From: Mycobacterium gastri
GTDB taxonomy: Bacteria > Actinomycetota > Actinomycetes > Mycobacteriales > Mycobacteriaceae
DNA: 64,000 nt
Reading direction: 5' to 3'
NCBI RefSeq assembly: GCF_002102175.1
Contig: NZ_LQOX01000003.1
Coordinates: forward strand, 62,001-126,000
The notes below the pieces were generated by a model. It saw nothing but the letters and a program-made list of their open reading frames with translations, did not search any database and had not been told where the DNA came from. The position numbers and the translations under genes are program-made. This document shows, piece by piece, positions 46,182-57,633 of the stretch. Numbering within the stretch: the stretch's first letter is position 1; every line of letters starts with the position of its first letter.

Positions 46182-47058
46182 TTCCGGTTTCGATCGGCCC
46201 GGCCTGGACGAACTGGCCGGCACCGAGCTACTCCTCGACGCGCTCGCCAGCCGCACCGACGTCACCCTCGACGATCCACACGAAGACACGCTGGCCGCCC
46301 TGCTGGGACAGTGGCGCGACGATTTGCGGTGGCCACCGGCCAGTGCACTGGTGTCGCCCGATGAGGCCGTCGAGGCGCTGATCGAAGGAATCGCGCAGCG
46401 CCGGCGCTCTCGCCGCGCGCTGGCAGCGGCAGGATCGGTGGCTGCGACGCTGCTCGCGCTGAGTGGGTTCGGTGCGCTGGTCGCCGATGCCCGACCCGGC
46501 GATGCCCTCTACGGGCTGCACGCGATGATGTTCAACGAGCCGCGGGTCAGCGACGACCCGATTGTGTTGTCCGCCAAGGCCGACCTGGCCAAGGTCGAGC
46601 AATTGATCGCCCAGGGGCAGTGGGACCAGGCCGAAACCCAGCTGGCCGAGGTCAGCAGCACCTTGCAGGCCGTCAATGACGGCAGCCGACGGCAGAACCT
46701 GCTGAACGAGTTGAACCAGCTGAACACCAAGGTGGAAAAACGCGATCCCAACGCGACTCTGCCGCCGACCCCGTCGCCCCGGTCCGTGCTTTCCCGGGTC
46801 CTTGCCCCGAGTGACTCCCCGGTGACCTCGTCGGCCCCGCCGGCTCCCGACACCGAGGCGGCAGCGACATCAGGGGCACCGGAATCGACGGCGCCGACCA
46901 GTCCGGTCACGTCCGAGATGTCGACCGGTAGCCCGGCACCAACGTCGAAGCCGATGACCAGTCCGTCGTCGCCGCCGCCCACCAGCACGCCGGTGTCTGC
47001 GGCTGCGGGCACAACAGACCCCGGCTCATCCCCAGCGCCTGCCGGGGAACCCGGCTAG
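46174..47058 (+). CDS. rsdA: Anti-sigma-D factor RsdA
   Basis: The 294-residue protein matches Rv3413c in length and position. A cytoplasmic N-terminal domain (first ~70 residues, including DRPGLDELAGTELLLDALAS) binds SigD. A single transmembrane helix (RALAAAGSVAATLLALSGFG, ~residues 75-100) is followed by an extracytoplasmic region that ends in ~100 Ser/Thr/Pro-rich residues. RsdA is released by regulated proteolysis in M. tuberculosis. ATG 46174 overlaps the sigD stop. Confidence 0.92.
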   Translation: MRDSGFDRPGLDELAGTELLLDALASRTDVTLDDPHEDTLAALLGQWRDDLRWPPASALVSPDEAVEALIEGIAQRRRSRRALAAAGSVAATLLALSGFGALVADARPGDALYGLHAMMFNEPRVSDDPIVLSAKADLAKVEQLIAQGQWDQAETQLAEVSSTLQAVNDGSRRQNLLNELNQLNTKVEKRDPNATLPPTPSPRSVLSRVLAPSDSPVTSSAPPAPDTEAAATSGAPESTAPTSPVTSEMSTGSPAPTSKPMTSPSSPPPTSTPVSAAAGTTDPGSSPAPAGEPG

Positions 47059-47082
47059 AAGGAGCTACAGCGGGCGGACCAC

Positions 47083-47496
47083 CTAGTGATGGCGGCGGAA
47101 GCCGTCCGCGTCTGACGTCGCTTCGTTGAGCGACGCATCGGCGTATCCGCGGCAGTAATCCCACGTGACGTAGGCGTCCGGCTCGGGATCGTAGGCCGGC
47201 TCGTGCGGGCGGACGGTGCCGTCGATCAGCAGCTGCAGCAGGTTGGCGCGCAGCATGTCCCAGTCGTGGTAGTGGTCCTGCTGGCACTCGTCGCAACAGA
47301 CCACCAGGCCGCGAATCCCCTTGTGCGCCAGTAGAGCTTCGTAGACGGCGAGGTCGGCCAGGTCAGCCTCTACCGCCAGCCGCTCCTGCTGATCGAGGGG
47401 CTGACCGGGCTCGACGGCCTCCAACGCCGCCGACGGGTCACAGGGGTCGTCGGCAAACGGATCGGGCGGCAAACCCGGCGGCAGGTGGTCGCGCAC
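47083..47496 (-). CDS. Conserved protein, DUF5319 type (Rv3412-like)
   Basis: The 137-residue acidic protein starts MRDHLPPGLPPDPFADDPCDP and contains VVCCDECQQDHYHDWDMLRA, a CCxxC/His cluster that could bind a metal. Length matches Rv3412 (~136 aa). It is convergent with rsdA (24 bp) and divergent from guaB2. The family is widespread in actinobacteria with no assigned function. Confidence 0.85.
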   Translation of the reverse strand: MRDHLPPGLPPDPFADDPCDPSAALEAVEPGQPLDQQERLAVEADLADLAVYEALLAHKGIRGLVVCCDECQQDHYHDWDMLRANLLQLLIDGTVRPHEPAYDPEPDAYVTWDYCRGYADASLNEATSDADGFRRHH

Positions 47497-47632
47497 CCCT
47501 CTACACTACGCAGCCAGGCAGCCATCGCGCCAGAAATTCAGTGGGCGCGCCGTACGGGTCGGACCCGGCCGCGCCGCAACCCCATCTCACCCGCCTCGCG
47601 GCCTGCGTCGTCACCTGGGCGGGAGCCGATAG

Positions 47633-49279
<1,647 letters not shown>

Positions 49280-49288
49280 CGGCGCATC

Positions 49289-50428
49289 ATGGTCGAGATC
49301 GGCATGGGCCGCACGGCGCGGCGCACCTACGAACTCAGTGACATCAGCATCGTCCCGTCGCGGCGTACCCGCTCGTCGAAAGACGTGTCCACGGCATGGC
49401 AGCTCGACGCCTACCGGTTCGAGATCCCCCTGCTGGCACACCCGACGGATGCCCTGGTTTCGCCGGAGTTCGCGATCGAGCTGGGCCGGCTGGGCGGGCT
49501 GGCCGTGCTCAACGGCGAGGGACTGATCGGCCGGCACGCCGACGTCGAAACCAGGATCGCCCAACTCGTAGAAGCTGCCGAGAAGGAACCCGAATCCTCG
49601 GCGGCGATTCGGCTGCTGCAGGAGCTGCATGCGGCCCCGTTGAACCCCGAGCTGCTCGGCACCGCCGTGGCCCGCATCCGGGAAGCCGGGGTGATCACCG
49701 CGGTGCGGGTCAGTCCGCAAAACGCCCAGTCGCTGACCCCGGTGCTGCTGCAGGCCGGGATCGATCTGCTGGTCATCCAGGGCACGATCGTCTCGGCCGA
49801 GCGGGTGGCTTTGGATAAGGAACGAGACGGGGAGCCGCTGAACCTGAAGACCTTCATCGCCGAGCTCGACATTCCGGTGGTAGCGGGCGGCGTGCAGGAT
49901 CACCTCACGGCGCTGCACCTGATGCGCACCGGCGCCGCCGGCGTGATCGTGGGCTACGGCTCCACGCAGGGAGTGACCACGACCGACGAGGTGCTGGGCA
50001 TCAGCGTCCCGATGGCCACCGCGATCGCCGACGCCGCGGCCGCACGGCGCGAATACCTCGACGAGACCGGCGGCCGCTACGTGCACGTGCTGGCCGACGG
50101 CGACATCCACACCTCCGGTGAACTGGCCAAGGCCATCGCCTGCGGGGCCGACGCGGTGGTGCTCGGCACGCCGTTGGCCGAGGCCGCCGAGGCGCTGGGC
50201 CAGGGCTGGTTCTGGCCGGCCGCAGCGGCGCACCCGTCGTTGCCGCGCGGGGCGTTGCTGCAGATCGCGGTGGGTGAGCGGCCGCCGCTGGAACGGCTGC
50301 TCAACGGGCCGTCCGACGACCCGTTCGGCACCCTCAACCTGGTCGGCGGGTTACGCCGGTCGATGGCCAAGGCCGGGTATTGCGATCTCAAGGAATTCCA
50401 GAAGGTCGGCCTGACGGTCGGCAGCTGA
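49289..50428 (+). CDS. guaB3: GuaB3-type IMP dehydrogenase family protein
   Basis: The 379-residue protein is an IMPDH/GMP-reductase barrel without CBS domains, starting MVEIGMGRTARRTYELSDIS. It carries GVIVGYGSTQGVTTTDEVLG at the substrate-loop position, where a catalytic cysteine comparable to GuaB2 is not evident. In M. tuberculosis Rv3410c was not shown to supply essential IMPDH activity. It is co-transcribed with guaB2. Length agrees with the family (375 aa). Confidence 0.93.
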   Translation: MVEIGMGRTARRTYELSDISIVPSRRTRSSKDVSTAWQLDAYRFEIPLLAHPTDALVSPEFAIELGRLGGLAVLNGEGLIGRHADVETRIAQLVEAAEKEPESSAAIRLLQELHAAPLNPELLGTAVARIREAGVITAVRVSPQNAQSLTPVLLQAGIDLLVIQGTIVSAERVALDKERDGEPLNLKTFIAELDIPVVAGGVQDHLTALHLMRTGAAGVIVGYGSTQGVTTTDEVLGISVPMATAIADAAAARREYLDETGGRYVHVLADGDIHTSGELAKAIACGADAVVLGTPLAEAAEALGQGWFWPAAAAHPSLPRGALLQIAVGERPPLERLLNGPSDDPFGTLNLVGGLRRSMAKAGYCDLKEFQKVGLTVGS

Positions 50429-50445
50429 TCGCTGGCGCAGCTGGT

Positions 50446-50862
50446 CTACAGCGGCGTCAGTAACTCGACGTCGCGCCCTTCCGCCATGGCGACGAGGGCG
50501 GCATCAAAGGTGACCAGGCGAACTCCCCGGCGGCGGGCCAGCGTCAGCAGGTGCGCGTCGGTCACCTGGCGGTAACCGACGATCGCCGGCACGTCGCCGT
50601 CGACGGGCGACACGTCGTCGACCAGGAAGCGGTGACCATCGACGGCCCGCAACGCCGCCAGCACCCGGCGTGCGTCGGCGATGCCGACCGGGCTGGGCAG
50701 CACCTTCGGGTTCGTCGACACCCGGACGAAGCCGCTTTCGGTGATCGGGCAGGTAGCCCAGCCCCGGGACGCGTTGGCGGCGAACCACTCCCGGATACGC
50801 ACATGGTGGATGTGCGAATCCCATGCCAGCGCGACCAGGGCATTGACGTCGAGCAGCGCCAC
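50446..50862 (-). CDS. PIN-domain toxin, VapC family
   Basis: The 138-residue PIN ribonuclease has the acidic residues expected at the active site: Asp5 (LLDVNALVALAW), Glu in PITESGFVRV near residue 42 and Asp in VTDAHLLTLARRR near residue 100. The start is GTG 50862, 7 bp after the antitoxin stop. It sits in the place of M. tuberculosis vapC47 but its sequence is of the other MTB-type PIN subfamily (LLDVNxLVALAW). Predicted to cleave RNA when unneutralised. Confidence 0.9.
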   Translation of the reverse strand: MALLDVNALVALAWDSHIHHVRIREWFAANASRGWATCPITESGFVRVSTNPKVLPSPVGIADARRVLAALRAVDGHRFLVDDVSPVDGDVPAIVGYRQVTDAHLLTLARRRGVRLVTFDAALVAMAEGRDVELLTPL

Positions 50863-50869
50863 GGCCGGG

Positions 50870-51109
50870 TCAGTCCTCGTCGAGGGCGCGCCGAACCATC
50901 TCGGGGGTGATCGGCGGCGTGCCGGCCGGGACCCGGATCACGGGCAACTTGTCGTCGGTCTCGACACGCGCGGGGGTGAGGCCGCGGCGCGCCAACTCGG
51001 AAATGACCGCGCCCAGCGACCGGCGCTGACTGGCCGCAAGTTCCCGGGCCGCGGCGACCACATCGTCGTCGATGTCCAGCGTCGTTCGCACCGGTTGATG
51101 ATAGCGCAT
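50870..51109 (-). CDS. Ribbon-helix-helix antitoxin, VapB family
   Basis: This ~79-residue protein has the ribbon-helix-helix strand VRTTLDIDDDVVAAARELAA, followed by SLGAVISELARRGL, and a proline-rich tail for toxin binding. ATG 51109 was taken; a GTG at 51091 that starts right at the strand is equally plausible. As recalled, the vapB47 product of M. tuberculosis is a Phd-type protein, so this pair is not orthologous. Confidence 0.85.
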   Translation of the reverse strand: MRYHQPVRTTLDIDDDVVAAARELAASQRRSLGAVISELARRGLTPARVETDDKLPVIRVPAGTPPITPEMVRRALDED

Positions 51110-51204
51110 CAACGCATCACGCCCCGGCACCGCTGCGGCTGTCGTGGCCGTCACTTACCAGGGTGGGGTTAACGGGCCGATGTAAAGAAGGTCATACTGC
51201 ATCG

Positions 51205-52941
51205 ATGAAACCGGATTACGACGTCCTGATTATCGGTTCAGGTTTTGGGGGCAGCGTCAGCGCGCTGCGGCTGACGGAGAAGGGCTACCGGGTAGGCGTG
51301 CTGGAGGCGGGCCGCCGGTTCTCCGACGAGGAGTTCGCCAAGACGTCCTGGGATCTGCGTAAGTTCCTGTGGGCACCCCGATTGGGTTGCTATGGCATCC
51401 AGCGCATCCACCCGCTGCGCAACGTGATGATCCTGGCCGGCGCCGGGGTGGGCGGCGGGTCGCTGAACTACGCCAACACGTTGTACGTACCGCCGGAGCC
51501 GTTCTTCAAAGACCAGCAGTGGCAGCACATCAGCGACTGGCGCGACGAGCTGATGCCGCACTACGAGCAGGCGCAGCGGATGCTGGGCGTGGTGAAAAAC
51601 CCGACCTTCACCGACGCGGACCGCATCGTCAAGGAGGTCGCCGACGAGATGGGGTTCGGCGACACTTGGGTGCCCACCCCGGTCGGGGTGTTCTTCGGAC
51701 CCGACGGCACCAAGGCGCCGGGCAAAACCGTGCCCGACCCCTATTTCGGCGGCGCGGGGCCGGCCCGGACCGGCTGCATCGAATGCGGTGAGTGCATGAC
51801 CGGCTGCCGTCACGGCGCCAAGAACACGTTGCTGAAGAACTACCTCGGGCTGGCGGAATCGGCAGGGGCGCAAGTGATTCCGATGACGACAGTGAAGGGC
51901 TTCGAACAGCGGGCCGACGGGCTGTGGGAGGTTCGCACCGTCCGCACCGGTAGTTGGGCGCGCCGCGACCGGCGCACCTTCACCGCCACGCACCTGATCT
52001 TGGCCGCGGGCACCTGGGGCACTCAGCATCTGCTGTTCAAGATGCGCGACAAGGGCAAGTTGCCCCGAATTTCCAAGCGCCTGGGCGTGTTGACCCGGAC
52101 CAACTCCGAGTCGATCGTCGGCGCCGCGCGGCTGAAGGTTTCCCCGGACCTGGACCTGACGCACGGGGTGGCGATCACGTCGTCGATCCATCCGACGCCG
52201 GACACCCATATCGAGCCGGTCCGCTACGGCAAGGGGTCCAACGCGATGGGCCTGCTGCAGACGTTGATGACCGACGGTACCGGTCCCGAGGGCAGCGCAG
52301 TGCCGCGCTGGAAGCAGCTGCTGGTGCAAGCCGGGGAGAATCCGCGCAAGATGATCCGGCTGCTCAATCCCCGGCAGTGGAGCGAACGGACCGTGATCGC
52401 GCTGGTGATGCAGCACCTGGACAATTCGATCACCACGTTCACCAAGCGGGGGAAGCTGGGCATCCGCTGGTACTCCAGCAAGCAGGGACACGGCCAGCCC
52501 AACCCGACCTGGATCCCGATCGGCAACGAGGTCACTCGCCGCATCGCCGCCAAGATCGACGGCGTGGCCGGCGGCACCTGGGGTGAGCTGTTCAACATCC
52601 CGCTGACGGCCCACTTCCTCGGCGGCGCGGTGATCGGGGACAGCCCGGAGAACGGCGTCATCGACCCCTATCACCGGGTCTACGGCTATCCGACACTGTT
52701 CGTGGTCGACGGTGCCGCGATCTCGGCGAACCTCGGTGTGAACCCGTCGCTGTCCATCGCCGCCCAGGCCGAGCGCGCCGCGTCGCTCTGGCCGAACAAG
52801 GGCCAAAACGACCAGCGGCCGCTGCAGGGGGATGCCTATCGCCGGCTGCAGCCCATCGAGCCCGAGCACCCGGTGGTGCCCGCCGGCGCGCCGGGGGCGC
52901 TGCGGTGGCTGCCGGTCGATCCGGTCAGCAAGACGGGCTGA
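51205..52941 (+). CDS. choD: GMC-family oxidoreductase ChoD (putative cholesterol oxidase)
   Basis: The 578-residue flavoprotein starts MKPDYDVLIIGSGFGGSVSA with the FAD dinucleotide motif GSGFGGS. A CIECGECMTGCRHGAKNT cysteine-rich segment lies near residue 191, LAAGTWGTQHLL near 270, and the GMC-type C-terminus FVVDGAAISANLGVNPSLSI near 505. ATG 51205 gives exactly the length recalled for Rv3409c. It was annotated as cholesterol oxidase, but the true substrate in mycobacteria is debated. Confidence 0.93.
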   Translation: MKPDYDVLIIGSGFGGSVSALRLTEKGYRVGVLEAGRRFSDEEFAKTSWDLRKFLWAPRLGCYGIQRIHPLRNVMILAGAGVGGGSLNYANTLYVPPEPFFKDQQWQHISDWRDELMPHYEQAQRMLGVVKNPTFTDADRIVKEVADEMGFGDTWVPTPVGVFFGPDGTKAPGKTVPDPYFGGAGPARTGCIECGECMTGCRHGAKNTLLKNYLGLAESAGAQVIPMTTVKGFEQRADGLWEVRTVRTGSWARRDRRTFTATHLILAAGTWGTQHLLFKMRDKGKLPRISKRLGVLTRTNSESIVGAARLKVSPDLDLTHGVAITSSIHPTPDTHIEPVRYGKGSNAMGLLQTLMTDGTGPEGSAVPRWKQLLVQAGENPRKMIRLLNPRQWSERTVIALVMQHLDNSITTFTKRGKLGIRWYSSKQGHGQPNPTWIPIGNEVTRRIAAKIDGVAGGTWGELFNIPLTAHFLGGAVIGDSPENGVIDPYHRVYGYPTLFVVDGAAISANLGVNPSLSIAAQAERAASLWPNKGQNDQRPLQGDAYRRLQPIEPEHPVVPAGAPGALRWLPVDPVSKTG

Positions 52942-53475
52942 TCAGCCGGCTCGTCGGCCGGCCAGAGCCAGCGGCGCGCCGCTGACCACGCGGCTGCGCC
53001 GGCCGTGCACGTCGACGGGCACGTCGCCCATCAGGGTGACCCGGTGCATCAGCCGGTGCTGGTCGTCGTAGTCGTCGATGCGGTATTGGCCCACAGCGTC
53101 GACCCGCCGTAGCCGGGCAGCGTGACCGCGCGCAGCACCGAAGCCGAGGGCAAGTTGGCGGCGAAGGTGACGTCGGTGTGCCAGCGGTTGGCCTTGCCGT
53201 ATTCGGAAGTTGATCGGGGTGATGATCGGCGCGTTCTCGGCGGCCGGCATGGCCGCGGCGGGGTGGCCGATCGGCGTGCCCAGCAAGCCGGCGAAGGCCA
53301 GCTGCTGCTGGTCGTCGAGGTGGTGTTGGCCGCGGAAGAAGATCACCTTGTGGGTCAGCAGTGCCTTGCGGATCGGGTCGACCATGGCGGGATCGAGATC
53401 ACCGCCAAGGCGGACGCCGTCGACTCGGGCGCCGATACGGCTGCCCAGCTTCTGCACGGCTATCAGGCCAGTCAT
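52942..53475 (-). pseudogene. Broken TauD-family alkyl sulfatase (Rv3406-like)
   Basis: The first ~92 residues ([20 protein letters not shown] to [10 protein letters not shown]) match the Fe(II)/2-oxoglutarate-dependent sulfatase Rv3406 (~295 aa). One extra base near 53205 then shifts the frame: the shifted phase reads [20 protein letters not shown], with the HxD iron motif, up to LWANT. There an internal deletion of about 100 codons joins it to the C-terminal [16 protein letters not shown] in the original phase, so the distal iron histidine is lost. The protein cannot be functional. It is divergent from its probable repressor. Confidence 0.88.
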
Positions 53476-53498
53476 TGCGTGGTCCTTCGGAGACGGGT

Positions 53499-53540
53499 GT
53501 AGTCGGTTGACTACATGAGGTCACGTAGTCGAGTGACTAC
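53499..53540. promoter_or_regulatory. Twin operator between the broken sulfatase gene and tetR
   Basis: Two perfect palindromes of the same type lie 26 bp apart: GTAGTC-GGTT-GACTAC (53499-53514) and GTAGTC-GAGT-GACTAC (53525-53540). The second overlaps the chosen tetR start codon. They are obvious binding sites for the adjacent TetR-family repressor and would control both divergent genes. Confidence 0.88.
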
Positions 53541-54099
53541 ACAAACGGCAAGCGGTCGCCGGGCCACGCCCACCGGGCGAGACGAGGTGGCCGCCGCAGT
53601 CCTGGAGGCCGCCGCCGATCTGTTCGCCGAGCGCGGCCCGGCCGCCACCTCGATCCGCGACATCGCCGCCCGATCGAAGGTCAATCACGGGTTGGTGTTT
53701 CGGCATTTCGGGACCAAGGACCAACTCGTCGGCGCCGTGCTGAACCACCTGGGCGCCAAGCTCACCGGGCTGCTGCACTCCGGGGCGTCGTCCGGGGTGC
53801 TCGACCGCGCACTCGACCGGCAGCTGCGGGTGTGGGCCCGTACCCTGCTCGACGGGTATTCGGCCGAGCAGCTACAGACCCGCTTTCCCAACGTCGCCGA
53901 GCTGCTGGACTACGTGCGGACCCGCCACCGCGACGACTCCAGCGCGCGGCTGGCGGTCGCCAATTACCTGGCGCTGCAACTGGGTTGGCGGTTGTTCGAA
54001 CCCATGCTGCGCTCGGCGGCCGGACTCGACGAGTTGCCGCAGGCCGAACTGCGGCAGGGGGTGATCGCCGAGGCCGCCCGGATACTCGAACCGCACTGA
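53533..54099 (+). CDS. TetR-family repressor (Rv3405c-like)
   Basis: The 188-residue regulator has an N-terminal helix-turn-helix (ATSIRDIAARSKVNHGLVFR, then HFGTKDQLVGAVL) and a C-terminal ligand domain ending ARILEPH. GTG 53533 (VTTQTASGRRATPTGRDEV) was preferred to ATG 53515 because it gives exactly the length recalled for Rv3405c. In M. tuberculosis, loss of Rv3405c derepresses Rv3406 and gives resistance to certain DprE1 inhibitors. Here the target gene is broken, so the repressor appears to be orphaned. Confidence 0.92.
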   Translation: MTTQTASGRRATPTGRDEVAAAVLEAAADLFAERGPAATSIRDIAARSKVNHGLVFRHFGTKDQLVGAVLNHLGAKLTGLLHSGASSGVLDRALDRQLRVWARTLLDGYSAEQLQTRFPNVAELLDYVRTRHRDDSSARLAVANYLALQLGWRLFEPMLRSAAGLDELPQAELRQGVIAEAARILEPH

Positions 54100-54116
54100 C
54101 ACCGGCTGCGTCGGTG

Positions 54117-56480
54117 TCAGTGGCCGCCGATGCGCCGACGGTGGACCGGCTCGCGGCCTGGTGGCTGCGGCGGTGGCGGCAGCAGCGGCTTGCGCGGGCG
54201 CACGGCGATGGTCGACGGCGACGACGTGTCCAGTTTGATGTCTTCGCCGGCGTGCCGGATCGTCAGCTCGCCGCCGGGCCCGTCGCGCAGGGTGTAGGTG
54301 ACGTCGGAGTGATTGGCGTCGACGGTCACCCCGAAGTCCCGCCACCGCAGCCGGAAGCGCAGCCGCGAGATGCCGTCGGGCAGTTGGGGATCGATGGACA
54401 GCACGCCCTCGTCGTCGCGCAGGCCGCCGAAGCCGCCGACCAGCGCCGTCCAGGCGCCGGCCAGCGAGGCCATGTGTAAGCCGTCGCGGGTGTTGCGGTG
54501 CAGATCGCGCAGGTCGATCAGCGCCGCTTCGTAGGCATAGTCATGTGCCAGCTCCAGGTGTCCGACCTCGGCGCACATCACCGCCTGAGTACACGCCGAC
54601 AGCGACGAGTCACGCACCATCCGCCGCTCGTAGTAGTCGACATTGCGCGCCTTCTGTTCGGCGGTGAAGGCATGGCTTTGGAACTGCATGGCCAGCACCA
54701 GGTCGGCCTGCTTGATCACCTGCGCGGGGTAGAGCCGCACGTAGGCCTCGTGCAGCAGCAACGGGTAGGTGGTGTTGGCCTCGAAGTCCCACTCGGCGAA
54801 CGTGGTGAACCCCTCACACTGCTGGTGAACCCCCAGCTCCTGGTCGTAGGGGATGTTCACGGCGTCGGCGGCGTCACGCCAGGCGGCCATCTCTTCGGTT
54901 GTGACGCCCATGGCTTCCGCCGCCTCGGGATGGCGCAGGCACGCGTCGGCGGCGGTCACCAGGTTGTGGGCGGCCATCAGGTTGGTGAAGACGTTGTCGC
55001 GCACCACCGCGGTGTACTCGTCGGGGCCGGTGACCCCGTCGAGATGCCACACGCCGTGCCGGTCGTGGTGGCCCATCGAGAGCCACAGCCGGGCAGTTTC
55101 GACCAGCACGGCAAGGCCGCAGTCCTTCTCCAGCGAGTGGTCGCCGGTGACGGTCCGATACCGCTCGAACGCCATCGCGATGTCGGCGTTGATATGCCAG
55201 GCGGCCGTGCCGGCCGGCCAGTAGGCCGAGCACTCCTCGCCGCGGATGGTTCGCCAGGGAAACGCGGCGCCGTCAAGGCCCAGTTCGGCGGCCCGCTCCT
55301 TGGCCAGGTTCAGCGTCGACGCCCGCCACCGCAGCGCGTCGGCGACCGCATGCGGCGCGGTGTAGGTCAGCACCGGCAGCACGAAACCTTCGGTGTCCCA
55401 GAAGGCGTGTCCGTCGTAGCCGGTGCCGGTGAGCCCTTTGCTCGGGATGGCGCGCCGCTCGGCGCGCGCGCTGGCCTGCAACAGGTGGAAGAGCCCGAAC
55501 CGGACCGCCTGCTGGGACTCCGGGTCGCCCTCCACCTCGACGTCCGCGTTCTCCCAGAAGTCGTTGAGGTAGGCGCGTTGCGCATCCAGCAGTCCCTGCC
55601 ACCCGCTGTAGCGCGCGCCGTGCAGCGCCCCGGCGGCCTGGTCGCGCAGCGCCGGCCGGGAGCGCAGGCTGGACCAGCCATACGCCAGGTATTTGACGAT
55701 GCGCAGCTTCTGTCCCGGGCGCAGCCCGCAGATCACGGTGGTCCGGGCCAGGTCGGCGCGGGCGTCGGTGGTGATCTCGACCCGCCCGGGGACCTCGACC
55801 TCGTGGTCCATCGCGGCGGCCATCATCAGGGCGCTGCTGCGGGTGCGGTGCATGAGAAGTGCGCCGCACTCGGTGCATTCGTGGTCGACGGCCTCCAGCG
55901 GTTTCTCCAGGATCGCCGACACCCGCGGGTCGGCGGAGGTCTCCGGTTGGTCCTCGTTGGTGACGAGTTCGGATTGCACTGTGACAAGCGAGAATTCGCC
56001 GACGGCTTCCACCACGTACTCGATGGCGGCGGCGGCCCGGTGGGCCAGTGACACCAGTCGGGTGGACATCACCTTGACCTGCTTGCCCGCCGGCGAGCAC
56101 CAGTGCGCCCGGCGGGTCAGTGTTCCGGCGCGAAGGTCCAGAACCCGCTCGTGGGAGATCAGCGTGCCGTAGCGGACGTCGAACGGCTCGTCATCGACCA
56201 ACAATCGCAGGATCTTTCCGTTGGTGACGTCGACGACGGTCTGGCCCGCCTCCGGATACCCGTATCCCGCCTCGGCATAGGGCAGGGGGCGGATCTCGAA
56301 AAAGGAGTTCAGGTAGGTGCCGGGCAGACCGTACGGCTCGCCCTCGTCGAGGTTGCCGCGCAGACCGACGTGTCCGTTGGACAACGCGAACAGGGACTCC
56401 GACTGGGCCAGCAGGTTCAGGTCGAGCTTGGTCTCGCGAACCCGCCACGGTTCGACGGGGAAGGCTTCCTCAGTGATCAT
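54117..56480 (-). CDS. GH65 family disaccharide phosphorylase (Rv3401-like)
   Basis: The 787-residue protein has the GH65 layout: N-terminal beta-sandwich ([19 protein letters not shown]), an (alpha/alpha)6 barrel with [15 protein letters not shown] and [20 protein letters not shown], which contains the general-acid glutamate, and a C-terminal beta domain. The family phosphorolyses maltose, trehalose or kojibiose-type disaccharides to beta-glucose-1-phosphate. It overlaps the beta-phosphoglucomutase gene by 11 bp, which fits that product. Length equals Rv3401 (~786 aa). Exact disaccharide not determinable from sequence. Confidence 0.93.
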   Translation of the reverse strand: MITEEAFPVEPWRVRETKLDLNLLAQSESLFALSNGHVGLRGNLDEGEPYGLPGTYLNSFFEIRPLPYAEAGYGYPEAGQTVVDVTNGKILRLLVDDEPFDVRYGTLISHERVLDLRAGTLTRRAHWCSPAGKQVKVMSTRLVSLAHRAAAAIEYVVEAVGEFSLVTVQSELVTNEDQPETSADPRVSAILEKPLEAVDHECTECGALLMHRTRSSALMMAAAMDHEVEVPGRVEITTDARADLARTTVICGLRPGQKLRIVKYLAYGWSSLRSRPALRDQAAGALHGARYSGWQGLLDAQRAYLNDFWENADVEVEGDPESQQAVRFGLFHLLQASARAERRAIPSKGLTGTGYDGHAFWDTEGFVLPVLTYTAPHAVADALRWRASTLNLAKERAAELGLDGAAFPWRTIRGEECSAYWPAGTAAWHINADIAMAFERYRTVTGDHSLEKDCGLAVLVETARLWLSMGHHDRHGVWHLDGVTGPDEYTAVVRDNVFTNLMAAHNLVTAADACLRHPEAAEAMGVTTEEMAAWRDAADAVNIPYDQELGVHQQCEGFTTFAEWDFEANTTYPLLLHEAYVRLYPAQVIKQADLVLAMQFQSHAFTAEQKARNVDYYERRMVRDSSLSACTQAVMCAEVGHLELAHDYAYEAALIDLRDLHRNTRDGLHMASLAGAWTALVGGFGGLRDDEGVLSIDPQLPDGISRLRFRLRWRDFGVTVDANHSDVTYTLRDGPGGELTIRHAGEDIKLDTSSPSTIAVRPRKPLLPPPPQPPGREPVHRRRIGGH

Positions 56481-57234
56481 CGGTGATCATGCCCTGCAGC
56501 AGTTCGGCGAGATCGTTGACCACCACGTCGGCGCCGTTGCGCCGCAAGTCCTCGGCCTGGCCCACTCGGTCAACGCCTACCACGAACCCGAAATTACCGG
56601 CTCTGCCGGCCTGCACGCCGGATAACGCGTCCTCGAACACGGCGGCCGTGTCCGGGTCGGCGTCGAGCAGCTGGGCCCCGCGCAGGAAGGAGTCGGGGGA
56701 CGGCTTGCCGGCGATGTGCTCGTCGCGCAGCCGCACGCCATCCACGCGCTGCTGGACGAAGCGGTCCAAGCCGGTGATCTCCAGCACGTCGCGGGTGTTG
56801 GCGCTCGACGACACCACGGCGATGCCCAGCCCGGCCGCCGCGGCCGCTTCCAGATAACGCCGCGACCCTTCGAACACGTCGACCCCCTCGTCTCGCAGGA
56901 TCTGCTGGAACATGTCGTTCTTGCGGTTGCCCAGCCCGTAAACCGATTCGGTTTCGCCGGGGTCGTCGGGATTTCCGTCGGGCAGCTGGATTCCCCGGCT
57001 GTCCAGGAAGGAGCGCACCCCGTCCTCACGCTTCTTGCCGTCCACGTACCGGCGGTAGTCGGTGGCCGGATCGAAGGGGACGAAGGGTTCTCCAGTGCGC
57101 TCGGCCCGTTCGGACAGGTAGGCGTCGAACATGGCCTTCCAGGCCTTGGAATGCACGCTGGCGGTATCGGTGAGCACACCGTCGAGATCGAACAAACAGG
57201 CACGCACGTTCTCCGGTAGACCCAGCACAGGCAA
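56470..57234 (-). CDS. Beta-phosphoglucomutase, HAD family (Rv3400-like)
   Basis: The 254-residue HAD hydrolase-fold protein has motif [21 protein letters not shown], motif [13 protein letters not shown], the lysine in [11 protein letters not shown] and motif [17 protein letters not shown]. The second motif-I aspartate is followed by G-V-L-T-D-T as in true beta-PGMs. It would convert beta-glucose-1-phosphate from the downstream GH65 phosphorylase into glucose-6-phosphate. Start ATG 57234. Homologue of Rv3400. Confidence 0.93.
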   Translation of the reverse strand: MPVLGLPENVRACLFDLDGVLTDTASVHSKAWKAMFDAYLSERAERTGEPFVPFDPATDYRRYVDGKKREDGVRSFLDSRGIQLPDGNPDDPGETESVYGLGNRKNDMFQQILRDEGVDVFEGSRRYLEAAAAAGLGIAVVSSSANTRDVLEITGLDRFVQQRVDGVRLRDEHIAGKPSPDSFLRGAQLLDADPDTAAVFEDALSGVQAGRAGNFGFVVGVDRVGQAEDLRRNGADVVVNDLAELLQGMITDDH

Positions 57235-57633
57235 CCTCGCTCCCGCTCACAGTTATTTCGGGTGATACCAGTTCACCATGTCACCCTGGCGATCACGCAC
57301 CCTAGCGCCTGACCCTGAAACGTTGATGTGGATCGGGCACCACGGAGCCGTGGATCCGGACCCGAGGTGAGCGGCCATGGTAAGCCGGCGCGCCGGCGGA
57401 GGTGCGGGACCTGGCGACAGCGCGTTACCGCTTCGGTCCCGCGCCGCACGCGCGCGGTGCGATGATCCGATGCCTCGCCGCCCGGAACGACCCGTCAGAG
57501 CTCGTGCCGATGGGTGCGTTTCGCGATGGAAATCCAATGGCGGCAAGGAGTTAACCGATTGCCCCGGGCCCGGTTCTGCCGAGTCCCCGGATCACTCGCA
57601 GCCGTCCGTCAGCGAGTGCAAGCGTGAGGTTCC
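57235..57633. other. Gap upstream of the phosphoglucomutase gene
   Basis: About 400 bp with no recognised gene. In M. tuberculosis this interval holds Rv3397c-Rv3399 (phyA, idsA1 and a methyltransferase, from memory); none of them is present here. Confidence 0.45.

Noticed and set aside
51238..52869. 543-residue open frame on the minus strand
   Set aside because: It is the antisense shadow of choD.
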